This document shows, piece by piece, positions 33,983-43,430 of a stretch of 64,000 nucleotides of DNA. Position numbers and translations under genes: made by a program. The stretch is from assembly GCF_022581195.2 (NCBI RefSeq), contig NC_061463.1:4216001-4280000 (forward strand), written 5' to 3'. Every line of letters begins with the position of its first letter. Position 1 is the stretch's first letter. The DNA is from Helicoverpa zea. Its lineage: Eukaryota > Arthropoda > Insecta > Lepidoptera > Noctuidae. Below the pieces are notes generated by a model. The model did not search any database. It was not told the origin of the DNA and saw only the letters and a program-made list of their open reading frames with translations.

Positions 33983-36541
33983 CAAAATCATAATATTCAC
34001 ATCTGTGCAGTGTATAGACCACCAAAAGAAAGCAAACACCTGTTTATTGACGAACTTTACAGTGCAATTAATACTGATGATGTAAAGAAAACTGATCTTA
34101 TATTGATAGGAGACATTAATATAGATATAAAAACTATAAATAACATAAGCAACCACTATCTAAGTAAACTAGCTGAGAGTGGACTTGAATGTGCGATCTC
34201 AGATTTTACACGAATTGAAACAAAAGGCAATATTGTCACAAAAACTTGTATTGACCACATTTTCGTGAGATCATGCATTCATGACCTTTATTCGGCTGCT
34301 CTGGGGACTGTCTTAGCAGATCATCGTATGACGATTGTCACTATTGCATCTATACCTAAAGTTAAAGATCCAAAGTTCATTGAGTCTATTAACAACAAGA
34401 AATTAACATCACTATTAGAGTGTACTGATTGGGAAATGACAGGTGAGATAAACTGTGCAAATGACATATATAATTACATAAAAAATAATTTTATAAAATG
34501 CTACGATGAATGCAAATACTATAAAAAGATAAATAATTCGAGCAAAAGAGATTGTGAAAAATGGGTTAATAATAAAATAAGGATAAGTTGCGCTAAAAGA
34601 GACAAAACGTTTATTAAATGGAAAAGTGACCCCGGTAATAAAACACTTAGGTTAGAATACAATAAAATTAGAAACAAGGTTAATAAAACTATATTCAACA
34701 CAAGAAATAATTATTACAGAAAAGAAATAACTAATAACAAAAATAACCTCAAAAAATTATGGGAAATATTAAATAAACTTACGGGCAAAATAGTAAAGTC
34801 TGTAGACGAGGTGATTACGAACGCCTTTTTAAATGGATCCAATAATGAATTGAGTGTCGCTAATGACTTTGCAACGGAATTTGAAAATAGTGTAACTGGT
34901 ATTGTGCAAGGGTGTGACAGACCCTTGTTGAATAATTTTGAATTTATGAAATCTCAAGATAGATCAATGTTATTTAAAAAAGCTACACCTAATAGAATCA
35001 TTAAAATCATCAAAAACCTAAATATTAACAAATCAGCTGGTTATGACTCCATAAGAGTACTGGATATCAAAAGAATAGGAGATAAAATTGTAAATGCAAT
35101 AGTAAAGTTAATTAATGCGAGTGTTCAACAAGGAAAATATCCATCAGATCTAAAAACAGGAATAGTAAGGCCCATTCATAAAAAAGGTAAAATCAATGAC
35201 TTGTCAAATTATAGACCCATAACGATATTGCCTGTAATAAACAAAATAATAGAGAAATACATATGCGACCAAATACACACCTACTATCGAGAGAACGACA
35301 TAATTTCCAAGGCACAGTATGGTTTCCAAAGTAAAAAATCTACGGCTCAGCTACTTTCTAATTTTACTGATGAAGTAAACAAGTACTTAAACGACAAACA
35401 GCATGTGATACTTGTGTTCATTGATTTCAGCAAGGCCTTTGATACTCTCAGACACAATATCTTACTAAAAACACTCGAAAATTCAGGTATAAGAGGTACA
35501 TTGCTAGATTGGTGCAAAGAATATCTGCGCAACCGAAGTTATTGCGTGAAAGTTGGTCATAACCTTAGTAGACATGTAAACGTGACAAAAGGAACAGCTC
35601 AGGGATCGGTGTCTGGACCGCTTCACTACTTGGCATATGTCAATGACCTTGAAAATGTAATAACACACTGTTCCCTTTATCAATATGCTGATGACACCTG
35701 CTTACTTTCCGCTAGCAAAAACCTTAATTTGGCCGTAGATAACTTGCAAAAAGACTTTACCATCATGGCGATGTGGGCCCATGATATGGGACTTGTTCTG
35801 AATCCTCAAAAAACCAAAGTTATACATGTACACTCAAGCCATATAAGCAACTGTCGTCCTTTTCGAATAATAGCACATAGTCACGATTGTCTGCATAATA
35901 ACTTACCGGAATGCCAATGCTCTTCGATAGATCAAGTCCCTTATCATACCTATCTGGGTTTAATTATTGATAACCGATTTAACTGGGGTTACCATGTGGA
36001 TTCTGTCTGTAACAGGCTACGTGCAATACTCGCAAAGTTATCAATTATAAAGCGCAAAATACCGTACAGAATCCTACTACAAATGTACACAGCTCTCGCA
36101 GAATCAATAATATCATATGGCCTCACAAGTTATGGACGCACATTTAAAACATATCTTGATAAAATATATAATTTGCAAATACGACTGTTGAAACTTGTGG
36201 TACCAAGCAGTATAAAAAATAAATACCGAGACAATTATGCAGGGTTGTTTAAGTACTGCAGGGTATTACCTGTACAGGTGCGAGCTGAGTATCTATTCCT
36301 CATGGATCACTTTGACAACAAGGACATACAAAATCCAGTGAAATACAACGTAAACACACGTCAAGCCAAATCAAAATTGCTACAAGTGCCACGTAAAAAT
36401 AATTTTTATGGTAGACGCACCGCTTCGTTCATGATACCTACTATACTCAACCAGATTCCAGTTGACTTTAGAGACTCACTGAACAATAAAAGTATTAAAC
36501 GTAAACTAAAAGATTATTTAATTGACCTTATCAATACATAA
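33983..36541 (+). CDS. LINE endonuclease/reverse transcriptase (ORF2, N-terminally truncated)
   Basis: 853 codons without a stop; no initiating ATG because the 5' end is lost, and the frame opens as IHICAVYRPPKESK. Numbering below is from position 34010. Endonuclease C-terminal half: LIGDINID (about residue 32), IDHIFV (about 82), DHRM (about 104). Reverse transcriptase: RPIHKKGKINDLSNYRPI (fingers), FIDFSKAFDTL (motif A, about 470-480), GTAQGSVSGPL (about 527), QYADDTCLL (catalytic YADD, about 558). A C-terminal Cys/His cluster (CLHNNLPECQC) lies near 625. The motif set is that of the CR1/Daphne/Jockey assemblage; I cannot fix the clade. The usual leucine after GSV is replaced by serine (GSVSGP). 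A complete endonuclease is missing, so it is not autonomous. Confidence 0.85.
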   Translation, partial: QNHNIHICAVYRPPKESKHLFIDELYSAINTDDVKKTDLILIGDINIDIKTINNISNHYLSKLAESGLECAISDFTRIETKGNIVTKTCIDHIFVRSCIHDLYSAALGTVLADHRMTIVTIASIPKVKDPKFIESINNKKLTSLLECTDWEMTGEINCANDIYNYIKNNFIKCYDECKYYKKINNSSKRDCEKWVNNKIRISCAKRDKTFIKWKSDPGNKTLRLEYNKIRNKVNKTIFNTRNNYYRKEITNNKNNLKKLWEILNKLTGKIVKSVDEVITNAFLNGSNNELSVANDFATEFENSVTGIVQGCDRPLLNNFEFMKSQDRSMLFKKATPNRIIKIIKNLNINKSAGYDSIRVLDIKRIGDKIVNAIVKLINASVQQGKYPSDLKTGIVRPIHKKGKINDLSNYRPITILPVINKIIEKYICDQIHTYYRENDIISKAQYGFQSKKSTAQLLSNFTDEVNKYLNDKQHVILVFIDFSKAFDTLRHNILLKTLENSGIRGTLLDWCKEYLRNRSYCVKVGHNLSRHVNVTKGTAQGSVSGPLHYLAYVNDLENVITHCSLYQYADDTCLLSASKNLNLAVDNLQKDFTIMAMWAHDMGLVLNPQKTKVIHVHSSHISNCRPFRIIAHSHDCLHNNLPECQCSSIDQVPYHTYLGLIIDNRFNWGYHVDSVCNRLRAILAKLSIIKRKIPYRILLQMYTALAESIISYGLTSYGRTFKTYLDKIYNLQIRLLKLVVPSSIKNKYRDNYAGLFKYCRVLPVQVRAEYLFLMDHFDNKDIQNPVKYNVNTRQAKSKLLQVPRKNNFYGRRTASFMIPTILNQIPVDFRDSLNNKSIKRKLKDYLIDLINT

Positions 36542-36669
36542 TTGTAATGAGCGCGTTGATCCAATCACTGGCCATGGCATGCTAAGACAGACCTTAGAGG
36601 TCTAATTGCATGCCTAGTTTAAGGTAAATGTGTAGTTTTATGTGAAAGAAACAAATAAAAAAAAAAAAA
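33983..36669 (+). mobile_element. 5'-truncated non-LTR retrotransposon (LINE)
   Basis: Comprises a partial endonuclease, a complete reverse-transcriptase frame (33983-36541), a 100-bp 3' UTR and an A-rich end (36646-36669). A stop at 33980-33982 marks the approximate truncation point; ORF1 and the start of the endonuclease are missing. A weak 5-bp match ATCTA on both sides (about 33,967 and 36,669) could be the target duplication. The unbroken frame points to a recent insertion. It lies antisense to the collagen gene. Confidence 0.85.
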
Positions 36670-38318
36670 TCTATCTACATATAAAGCTGGTTCCTTATTC
36701 GATTTGTTTATTGTGTTTGTACGTAAGTTTTCTAGTAACTGTTTTCGGTAACGTTATCTACTTTCACATGAATATAGTATTAAATTACAGTTTAATTACA
36801 CAATTCAGTATAAAATAAGAATACAAGAAAAATATTTTTACAATTTCAGACACAAAAATAAAACAAACAAATGCTGGCCCATTTAAAAAATCTGAACAAC
36901 GCCAATTCTATTCTTTATTTAATTTGAAATTAGCTTTCAAATCAGTCCAAAAAGGGCCATTAGTGTTCGTCAAAATAAACTAGAACAGACATAACGAGAT
37001 TTAAATCAGAGCCTACCTGATTTTTTATTACTTTAGATTTCGTCTGTGTTCAAATATTTACAAACAGATAAATTTTCTTTCAAAGTAATCAAACAATTTT
37101 AGAAACTCTAGAACACAAATCTAGAAAATCTATTTGCGAAAACTGTGTCAAGTGTTCAAATTCTTCCTCTGGTTATTTGTGCAATGAACGATTTATTTCT
37201 AGTAGTATTAAATTTAGCTGAGTTTTGCGTAAATAGTACCAAATACATAATATGTTAGGTATTATGGGTATAGTTCAGTATTTCAGGAATCTGTTGTCAC
37301 AGTTTCGACTAGGATCTTAAAATCTCACAGACCTAAAATAAAATATTATATAATAATAAAAATTAAATAAATATTCCTAGATATTTTACATGTCTCTATT
37401 AACATTATCATTCTTTTACAATTTGTTTAGGGAACTTGACATAAATGCATGTCCTTTTTAAACAAATATTACCCAAAATTTCATATAGGTACTTTTAACT
37501 TTCACTTACATACTTGCTAGTATCAGAAACACTCAGGTAAGTAGGTTTTCAGTGGGAACCTCTATGTCAATAGCGTTGACACAGAGTGTAGTAGTCGGAC
37601 CCCGCTCAGTTGCGCGGCTTCGCAATTAGTTCACTCTAGTTTGTGCGGACTTAGCCATGGAGACAATGCATGCAGTTTTAGTGGGTAATGCTACAAGCTT
37701 TTATAAGGTTATGAAGTGGTGGGGCCGTGTGGTAACTTTGATGTAGAGCTTTATTTAGAAAAATGCAGGCTATTGCCCTGATGATAATGATGGAAATGTT
37801 TGAGCTCCCTAAGAGTCAAAACTGAATGAATATAATTCAATGAAATAAATAAAGAAATACCGCGACACCGTCTGAAACTGAGTTTTAAAAAAAATATATA
37901 GAAAACTTATACATATTATAATTAAATACTATTAATATTTTGTTAACAGCCGACATCATTGGCAGACGCCAGTATCATGGAACTTGAGATTTTATTTCAA
38001 TTCACATTTATTTATCACCTTTTCACCTCACAAAAGTTTAATCGTCATTCGAGTCGTAAAGCTGAGTCAAACCAAACGCTTGCATTCACGACCTGTGATA
38101 TCCCATTCATAAAGACAACTCAAAACAAACAAAACTTCTTTCGGTTTTAGTTCAAAGAGAATTTCAGCTGTGTAAAAAATAAGTCAATATTGAGTGTAGA
38201 TCATTCTATTACTGATTGATAAGTGATAAATTTTCAACATTATGTCTCCCTATTAGATACTAACTCAACACTACAGAACAACTACAAAATTAGTCAACGT
38301 GATCAGCAATAACTATTA
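36670..38318. other. No gene seen
   Basis: AT-rich sequence without open frames of note or recognisable repeats. A short G+C-richer patch near 37,590-37,740 has no coding signal. Confidence 0.5.
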
Positions 38319-38534
38319 AGGTGAGTATAGACTACAACATTTCTGGAGCATTTCTGTGTAATGTAACGTTCGTGCGAATGCTCGGCGTTAAGTTACGGGT
38401 AAATGCTCACAGCTAATACGCTCGCATCGTCTTTCGTCCCTCTCCTTTGTTCGTAAAAGGATGATCCACTAAAACATCTCATAGAGCGGCTCGTTGTTTA
38501 TGTTACAAGTAAATGTTGTAGTCTATACTCACCT
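38319..38534. mobile_element. Harbinger-type MITE with perfect terminal repeats
   Basis: 216 bp. Terminal inverted repeats of at least 24 bp are identical: both ends begin AGGTGAGTATAGACTACAAC. TTA flanks both sides, the PIF/Harbinger target. The identity of the ends suggests recent activity. Unrelated in sequence to the other MITE family in this window. Confidence 0.85.
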
Positions 38535-39144
38535 TTATAATTAGGTATACCAAAGTTCAAAGAAACTGATTACAATAAAATAAAAAGCTAAAATAAAAAC
38601 AAAAAGCTACTTAACTGGTTAACACCACTGTTGATTAGCTTACGTTGCGCCATTCCCTAAACCTTTTACAACAACAGTTTCCATACTCCTTACTCAGACC
38701 TCAAATTAACCAAGTGACGGAAAAACGTAAAGTGTTCACGACTGTACTCATTAGGGTGTCGCATAAAAGCAGCCAATAAAAGTAACTACACCTTGAATGT
38801 ACATACGCGTACAACAGTGTTCGTTTACGAGGGCGACTTTATGCGACCGAAAGTACTGCGGCATTCTCCGTGGTTCTAATATTGAAAAACGCATCGGTAT
38901 TTTATGACTATACTAAAATGACCTTTTGGTTAAAAGGTGGATCGGGTGAGTATCAAAGCCGAGAGCTTTTGTTCAAATGTTGTTGTTGTACCTCTAGATT
39001 ATGGGTGATTGCAAAGCAAATAAGAAGTATGATACGTTCAGTAAAGGACACGAATTGATTGACGTGATGATGATGACAGTAAAGTATGATTCATATACAT
39101 AATTATCTGACGATAGAAAGCCTCGGAGCGATGATGTTATACAT

Positions 39145-39161
39145 GAATGGGCAAGACGACA
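39145..39161 (+). repeat. Left terminal inverted repeat of the THAP/YqaJ element
   Basis: GAATGGGCAAGACGACA; the reverse complement occurs at 43414-43430. The sequence diverges immediately inside. Confidence 0.7.
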
Positions 39162-39394
39162 ATTTTTGAAAATGTGTTTTAAAATATTCTTAACTATCTA
39201 CTATTTCTAAAAAATATAATATTTCTGTAATTTATTAAATAATTATTGAAAAAAAATAAATTTTAATGAAATGTTAATTTATTCGCGCCAAAACGCAGTC
39301 ACCGACGTTGACATTTGCTGTGACGTCAATCCTTAGCAAACTTGTAAACATTAGAGTCGAGTAACAAATAAAACATATTAAATATTATTTTAAT

Positions 39395-40463
39395 ATGAAT
39401 TCTAAAGGATATAAGTGGTGTGCGGTCCCGCAGTGCACTAATACGTCAATAAAAACCCCTAACAAAGTGTTTATTTACGTGCCAAACGATAAAACGATGT
39501 GATATAAGTGGCTAACTCTTGCACGGCGAGATTCTAAAGCTGTTCGTCTTGATACATCTATTTATTTCTGCGTAGATCATTTTGACGTAAGTTTTAACGT
39601 TATTCCTTATATTCAAAATATTCTGCGACATTGTTTTACAAACTAAACATTAATTACAAGGTATTCGGTAGTAAATCTAACCTCGAAATGTATAGAGCTT
39701 GTTTATCGACTTTATATTCACGATTGATTATTGATTACTTTATTCATTTTCCAGTTGCCACATGATATGGATAATTATATGGAATATCACATAATGGGTT
39801 CTGTGTCGAAAATTCGAATGAAACCAGGGTGTATACCCACTAAATTTGAATGCCAAGCAGATAGGAGAAAACGAGCATCTGATATGACCGAACGACCATA
39901 TACTGTAAAAAAGCAAAGACAGGAATTAATTCAAGATTCTATAAAAGATCTGGAAGATAAAAGTATTGTAAATAAAGCTATAGAGTTTGGAGAGACATCA
40001 TCAAGTTCCGGTACCAATCAATTTTGAATGTATGGTTCTTTGTAATGTACAAGCATAACAACAACTAAAAGAACTAGAAGTAAAAAACCTGTATAAAATG
40101 TAAATCATTAAAGTTTATATTCTGTTTATGTAAATTGTATCGCATGTTAATAGTAGAACCTAATTTTTAATTATAGTAAACAATATGGGTACAAATACTT
40201 TCATGTGTGAGGTACTAAATGTGTGTACTAATATCTCATTATATATGTGTATCTCATTATGGAACACCTTTAAAATCAAATAATTTCTTTGAGTTTTAAT
40301 TATGGGGTTATAATTATAAGTTACAATAAATATTAATTTATGTGTTTGCTTTTCAGCTGTGCATGGAAATACAGAAAGTATTACACAAGAGAAAAATAAG
40401 TCTGCAAATAAATCCATCCAAGTTTACATCACACACAAATTCAGGAGCAAAGGAGCAAATTAG
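39395..40463 (+). pseudogene. THAP-domain protein gene, three exons, one nonsense codon
   Basis: Exon 1 39395-39586 starts MNSKGYKWCAVPQC and carries the THAP zinc ligands: C-x4-C, then C-x2-H in FCVDHFD. Exon 2 39755-40010 continues LPHDMDNYMEYHIMGS and PGCIPTKFECQADRRKR, the second half of a THAP domain, then a basic/acidic tail. Exon 3 40357-40463 ends SIQVYITHKFRSKGAN. Splice sites GTAAGT/CCAG and G-GTACC/TTTCAG keep the frame. THAP domains bind DNA and occur in P-element and other transposases as well as host regulators. In this copy codon 36 is TGA (39500-39502), just before the conserved YKW; a single-base change from AGA would explain it. If exon 2 is read through its donor it stops at 40025. 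About 184 codons in all. Confidence 0.75.
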
Positions 40464-40514
40464 AACCTATGATTATTTAACCTCTTTTTGTATGATCATA
40501 ATTAAATAGGAAAA

Positions 40515-40548
40515 AATAAAAGCACTAATTAACTTTGTTTGTTTTATT
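40515..40548. terminator. Back-to-back poly-A signals of two convergent genes
   Basis: AATAAA on the plus strand at 40515-40520 serves the THAP gene; AATAAA on the minus strand at 40543-40548 follows the YqaJ stop by about 20 bp. The two 3' ends therefore nearly touch or overlap. Confidence 0.55.
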
Positions 40549-41295
40549 TACATATTATGACTATAATAACTAAACAACACTTTGGTACAATAGTGGGTAC
40601 ACATTATGCTTCCATGAATGGACTAAGGCTAAAACAAATTCTGAAACATATTTGTCATCATATTGCACACAAATTATATTTACATTTTTATTTATGTTAT
40701 AATTGCAATCTGCAACACAGAAGTAGCCTTGTTGACGACCAGACAAATACATTTGCAACTGCATCTGTGCATAATATTTTTTGGTTGGTTTCCCATTATT
40801 AACATAATTTTTGAGAGTCTTAGTACTTATCGGACATTTAATTTCTATTATACTCTCGTCACAGACCCCATCTGGTGATCCAGCTATCATGGGATATTTT
40901 TTGCTGATGAACAGGCCACATTTATTTATTGTTTTTCTGAGTTTAGATGAAACTGTTTCCCTGACTTCATCCTCCAACATTCTGCCACGTTTCATTGCAT
41001 GTGTGTCTGGGATTCTTCCACCCATTATCTGAGCAATCAAGGTTCCATCATTGGTATTACATCTGGTGAATTCATATGCTCGTGAAGCAGTAATCCTACC
41101 ATACCTTAGTTCATACCAAACACTACTTTTATTTTGTTGTCTTGTTTTTTCTTCAATAAGTTTAACATCTGCATCGGTTAATACAAGCTTTTCCAAGAAT
41201 ATGTCACAGGATTTTTCCTTATATTTTAATATTAGTTTGTGCATGGAGAATGTAATCACTTTATCAGGCACATAATCTTCCTGAAAGGACCATGG

Positions 41296-42319
41296 GCAAA
41301 AATGTATGAAGCCTGGGCTCACCCACCAACAGAGATGAGACCACTTTGAATATACTTGTAAAGCACTAAATATAAAGATTTTAACTCATTTTTGCGAAGA
41401 ATCCATGGGGTTATTTTGCTATAAATATTTTTCTCCGACCATAAATAAACTAATATTCTGCAAGAAGTAGTGCTGTTATGGCATTATAGGTTTTGTTATT
41501 GAACACCTTTAACTAGTTTTAATGTCAGGTTTAATGTATACATAAAAAATAAAAATAAATAACTGTTAGCAGCTGCAGTTAAAATTATTTTTGTAAACAT
41601 TTCAATCAATATCAATAATAATGTCGTCTAAATATCCTGCCGGTGGATTAAATTGTGTGTGCTTGCCTAACCCTAGATACCATATTATTGAAATGATATG
41701 AGCACAACTTCCTACTGTGTGTCTACCTGTTAGACACGAGCAAATACTGAGTGATGGCATCTCGACCCATTTCGTTTCAAAAGTTTTTTTTATTTTTGGC
41801 TTTTCAGTGACAAGCATAGTTGTCACTATCCGCATTTGTGGAAAGTTCCCATCAATACGAATAATATAAGCCCAAACACAAGGTAGTTTAATATGTAAGT
41901 TGTCGAGTTCCCTCGACCTTCTCCGGTCTCCATCATCAGGTCAGCTCCAAACCTTCACTGTTGCATAGTGTTATCAGACGTACACCTCACTGTCAAGGTT
42001 TTAACCTATGCACGCCTACAATTTTTGAAAGTTGCCCTCGATTTCTCAGGGGTTCCATCATCAGATCCTGACCTGGTGATTATGAGGTGGTTCCATAATC
42101 CTAGCATAATCAAATCCTGTGAATTAGGTTTTATGTCATGAACAACCAAGCGCACTACGACTCCTAACAATTGTCCTTTTCTACAAAACCTATTTAAGTG
42201 CATATCTTTTTTTTGCCATGGAATTGAAGATAGTGCCCATAGTAACAATTTTAGTACAAACAAAAACCTTCACAACGGCATATGCTATAACTCTGTTGGA
42301 CAATGAGCCCAATTTGACT
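41296..42319 (-). mobile_element. 1,024-bp insertion inside the YqaJ gene, CATGG target duplication
   Basis: Flanked by CATGG at 41291-41295 and 42320-42324; removing the insert and one CATGG restores the reading frame exactly. Near both ends lies an inverted motif TGGGCTCA-n4-CCAACAGAG (inward-facing; left about 41,313-41,333, right about 42,292-42,312). The body has a block I recognise as dispersed in moth genomes ('ccctcgatttctcagggg', 'ccatcatcagatcctgac') and a coding remnant at 41602-41940. Class uncertain: a short-TIR DNA transposon derivative is most likely. Confidence 0.7.
41602..41940 (-). pseudogene. C-terminal SWIM-finger remnant within the nested insertion
   Basis: About 112 codons open between stops. 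It reads LPCVWAYIIRIDGNFPQ, then VTEKPKIKKTFETKWVEM and a true SWIM finger C-x-C-x8-C-x-H (SICSCLTGRHTVGSCAH) with IIWYLGLGKH, ending YLDDIIIDID. Proteins with this end are, to my knowledge, C-termini of transposon-encoded DDE proteins; no catalytic part is present here. It appears to be what is left after internal deletion of a larger element. Confidence 0.5.
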
Positions 42320-43413
42320 CATGGTCCTTTGATCAATTCACAATTGTGAAGTTGCCTTTTCCTCCCTTCCTCGATAAACTTGTCTAATACTACACTATTT
42401 GATGGCAAGCTAGGCTTAGCATCAGATAAATCTTTTGCTGTCATGTATTTTATGGTAGTCCCAACTTTTGATAGCTTGGATTTCATCCAGTAGCATTCAA
42501 CTGATGTAACAGATGGTTCTTCACTCCTGCGATGCACCCACATAAGAAAAGCCACGGCATGTTTGCAGCCTCCTTGTGATGCAACACAGTCGTGGCAATC
42601 CACCGAAACAACTGTCTCATTGACTTCGTCAACTACTAATGTTACTCCATATAACTTTCCATGGACCTTGTGTTCTGGACAGATTTTTGACTTCACCACG
42701 CACAGATTGCCATCGCGTTTTAACTGGACATAACTTATGGCATCATCACCGTACGACGGCCTGGAAGACCTATAACAAAAAAATAGGCGTGTAAATATAG
42801 AGTTACATACTTAATCGTAGATTACATACACAAAACATATTCTCATAACGAAAACATAACCTCAAATACTTAATATATCAAGTGATATTTTACAAAATAT
42901 CTTCTAAATTTATAAAAAATTCATACAGTAATAATAGTACTTACGCTGCAGTTTTCACGTTTCTGAATTCTGCTGAACAGAAATCTTTGTTTGACGCCAG
43001 GAACTCTCCCAACATTAACAAATCCACTCGAGGCAAATTAGAACTGTTTGCCTTAGTAAATCCTTGTTCCATGGCTTAATTAGTAAAGCAAATTTAAGTA
43101 AGTAAGCAAAAGACCGATATAGATCTTATGATACTACTTTTAGCAATACTTTTAGTCAATTTAAACACTGATAAAACTCAAGAGATAGTCGAAACTCGAA
43201 ATAAATTCGGTGACAGTGACAGTATTTACTAAGGGCTGACGTAACACTCTGTGATTGGCGTTTTAAAAAACATGGCGGATGGCAGTATTTTGTAATTTTA
43301 TTTTCTCAAATAAAATAATAATCTCGTCTTAAATCTTAAAATGGAGACATTTTCCACCATACATACACAATATTTTATCAGTTAAACACAATATTTTAAT
43401 GATTCCGTCTTAC

Positions 43414-43430
43414 TGTCGTCTTGCCCATTC
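43414..43430 (-). repeat. Right terminal inverted repeat of the THAP/YqaJ element
   Basis: Reverse complement of the 17-bp left end, GAATGGGCAAGACGACA. Confidence 0.7.

Larger units (their letters stand above)
40570..43072 (-). pseudogene. SWIM zinc-finger / YqaJ-type exonuclease gene, broken by a nested insertion
   Basis: Exon 1 43072-42945 begins MEQGFTKANSSNLPRVDLLM; exon 2 starts 42769 and reads SSRPSYGDDAISYVQLKRDG, then a SWIM-like finger (VSVDCHDC...GGCKHAVAF). The coding sequence is cut at 42320 by a 1,024-bp insertion and resumes at 41290, with GP before and WSFQEDYVPDKV after. The last part is a YqaJ/lambda-exonuclease (PD-(D/E)XK) domain: WYELRYGRITASRAYEF, an acidic residue in RGRMLEDEV, AGSPDG, the catalytic IIEIKCP (E-x-K) and YYAQMQLQMYLSG. 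All key residues are present. Without the insert the frame is 432 codons plus stop with no other defect, so the break is recent. Such nucleases digest one strand of duplex DNA for recombination; a role in element mobility or replication is inferred. Confidence 0.8.
39145..43430. mobile_element. 4.29-kb inverted-repeat element with THAP and SWIM/YqaJ genes
   Basis: Ends carry an identical 17-bp inverted repeat, GAATGGGCAAGACGACA. Subterminal blocks are also related in inverted order: TGACGTCAATCCTTAGCAAA on the left (about 39,329-39,348) and TTACGTCAGCCCTTAGTAAA on the right minus strand. Two spliced genes point inward: a THAP protein from the left, a SWIM/YqaJ nuclease from the right, with adjacent poly-A signals in the middle. 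No flanking direct repeat is evident, so the exact ends and superfamily are open. No DDE transposase of its own is seen. A 1,024-bp element is nested at 41296-42319. Confidence 0.65.
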
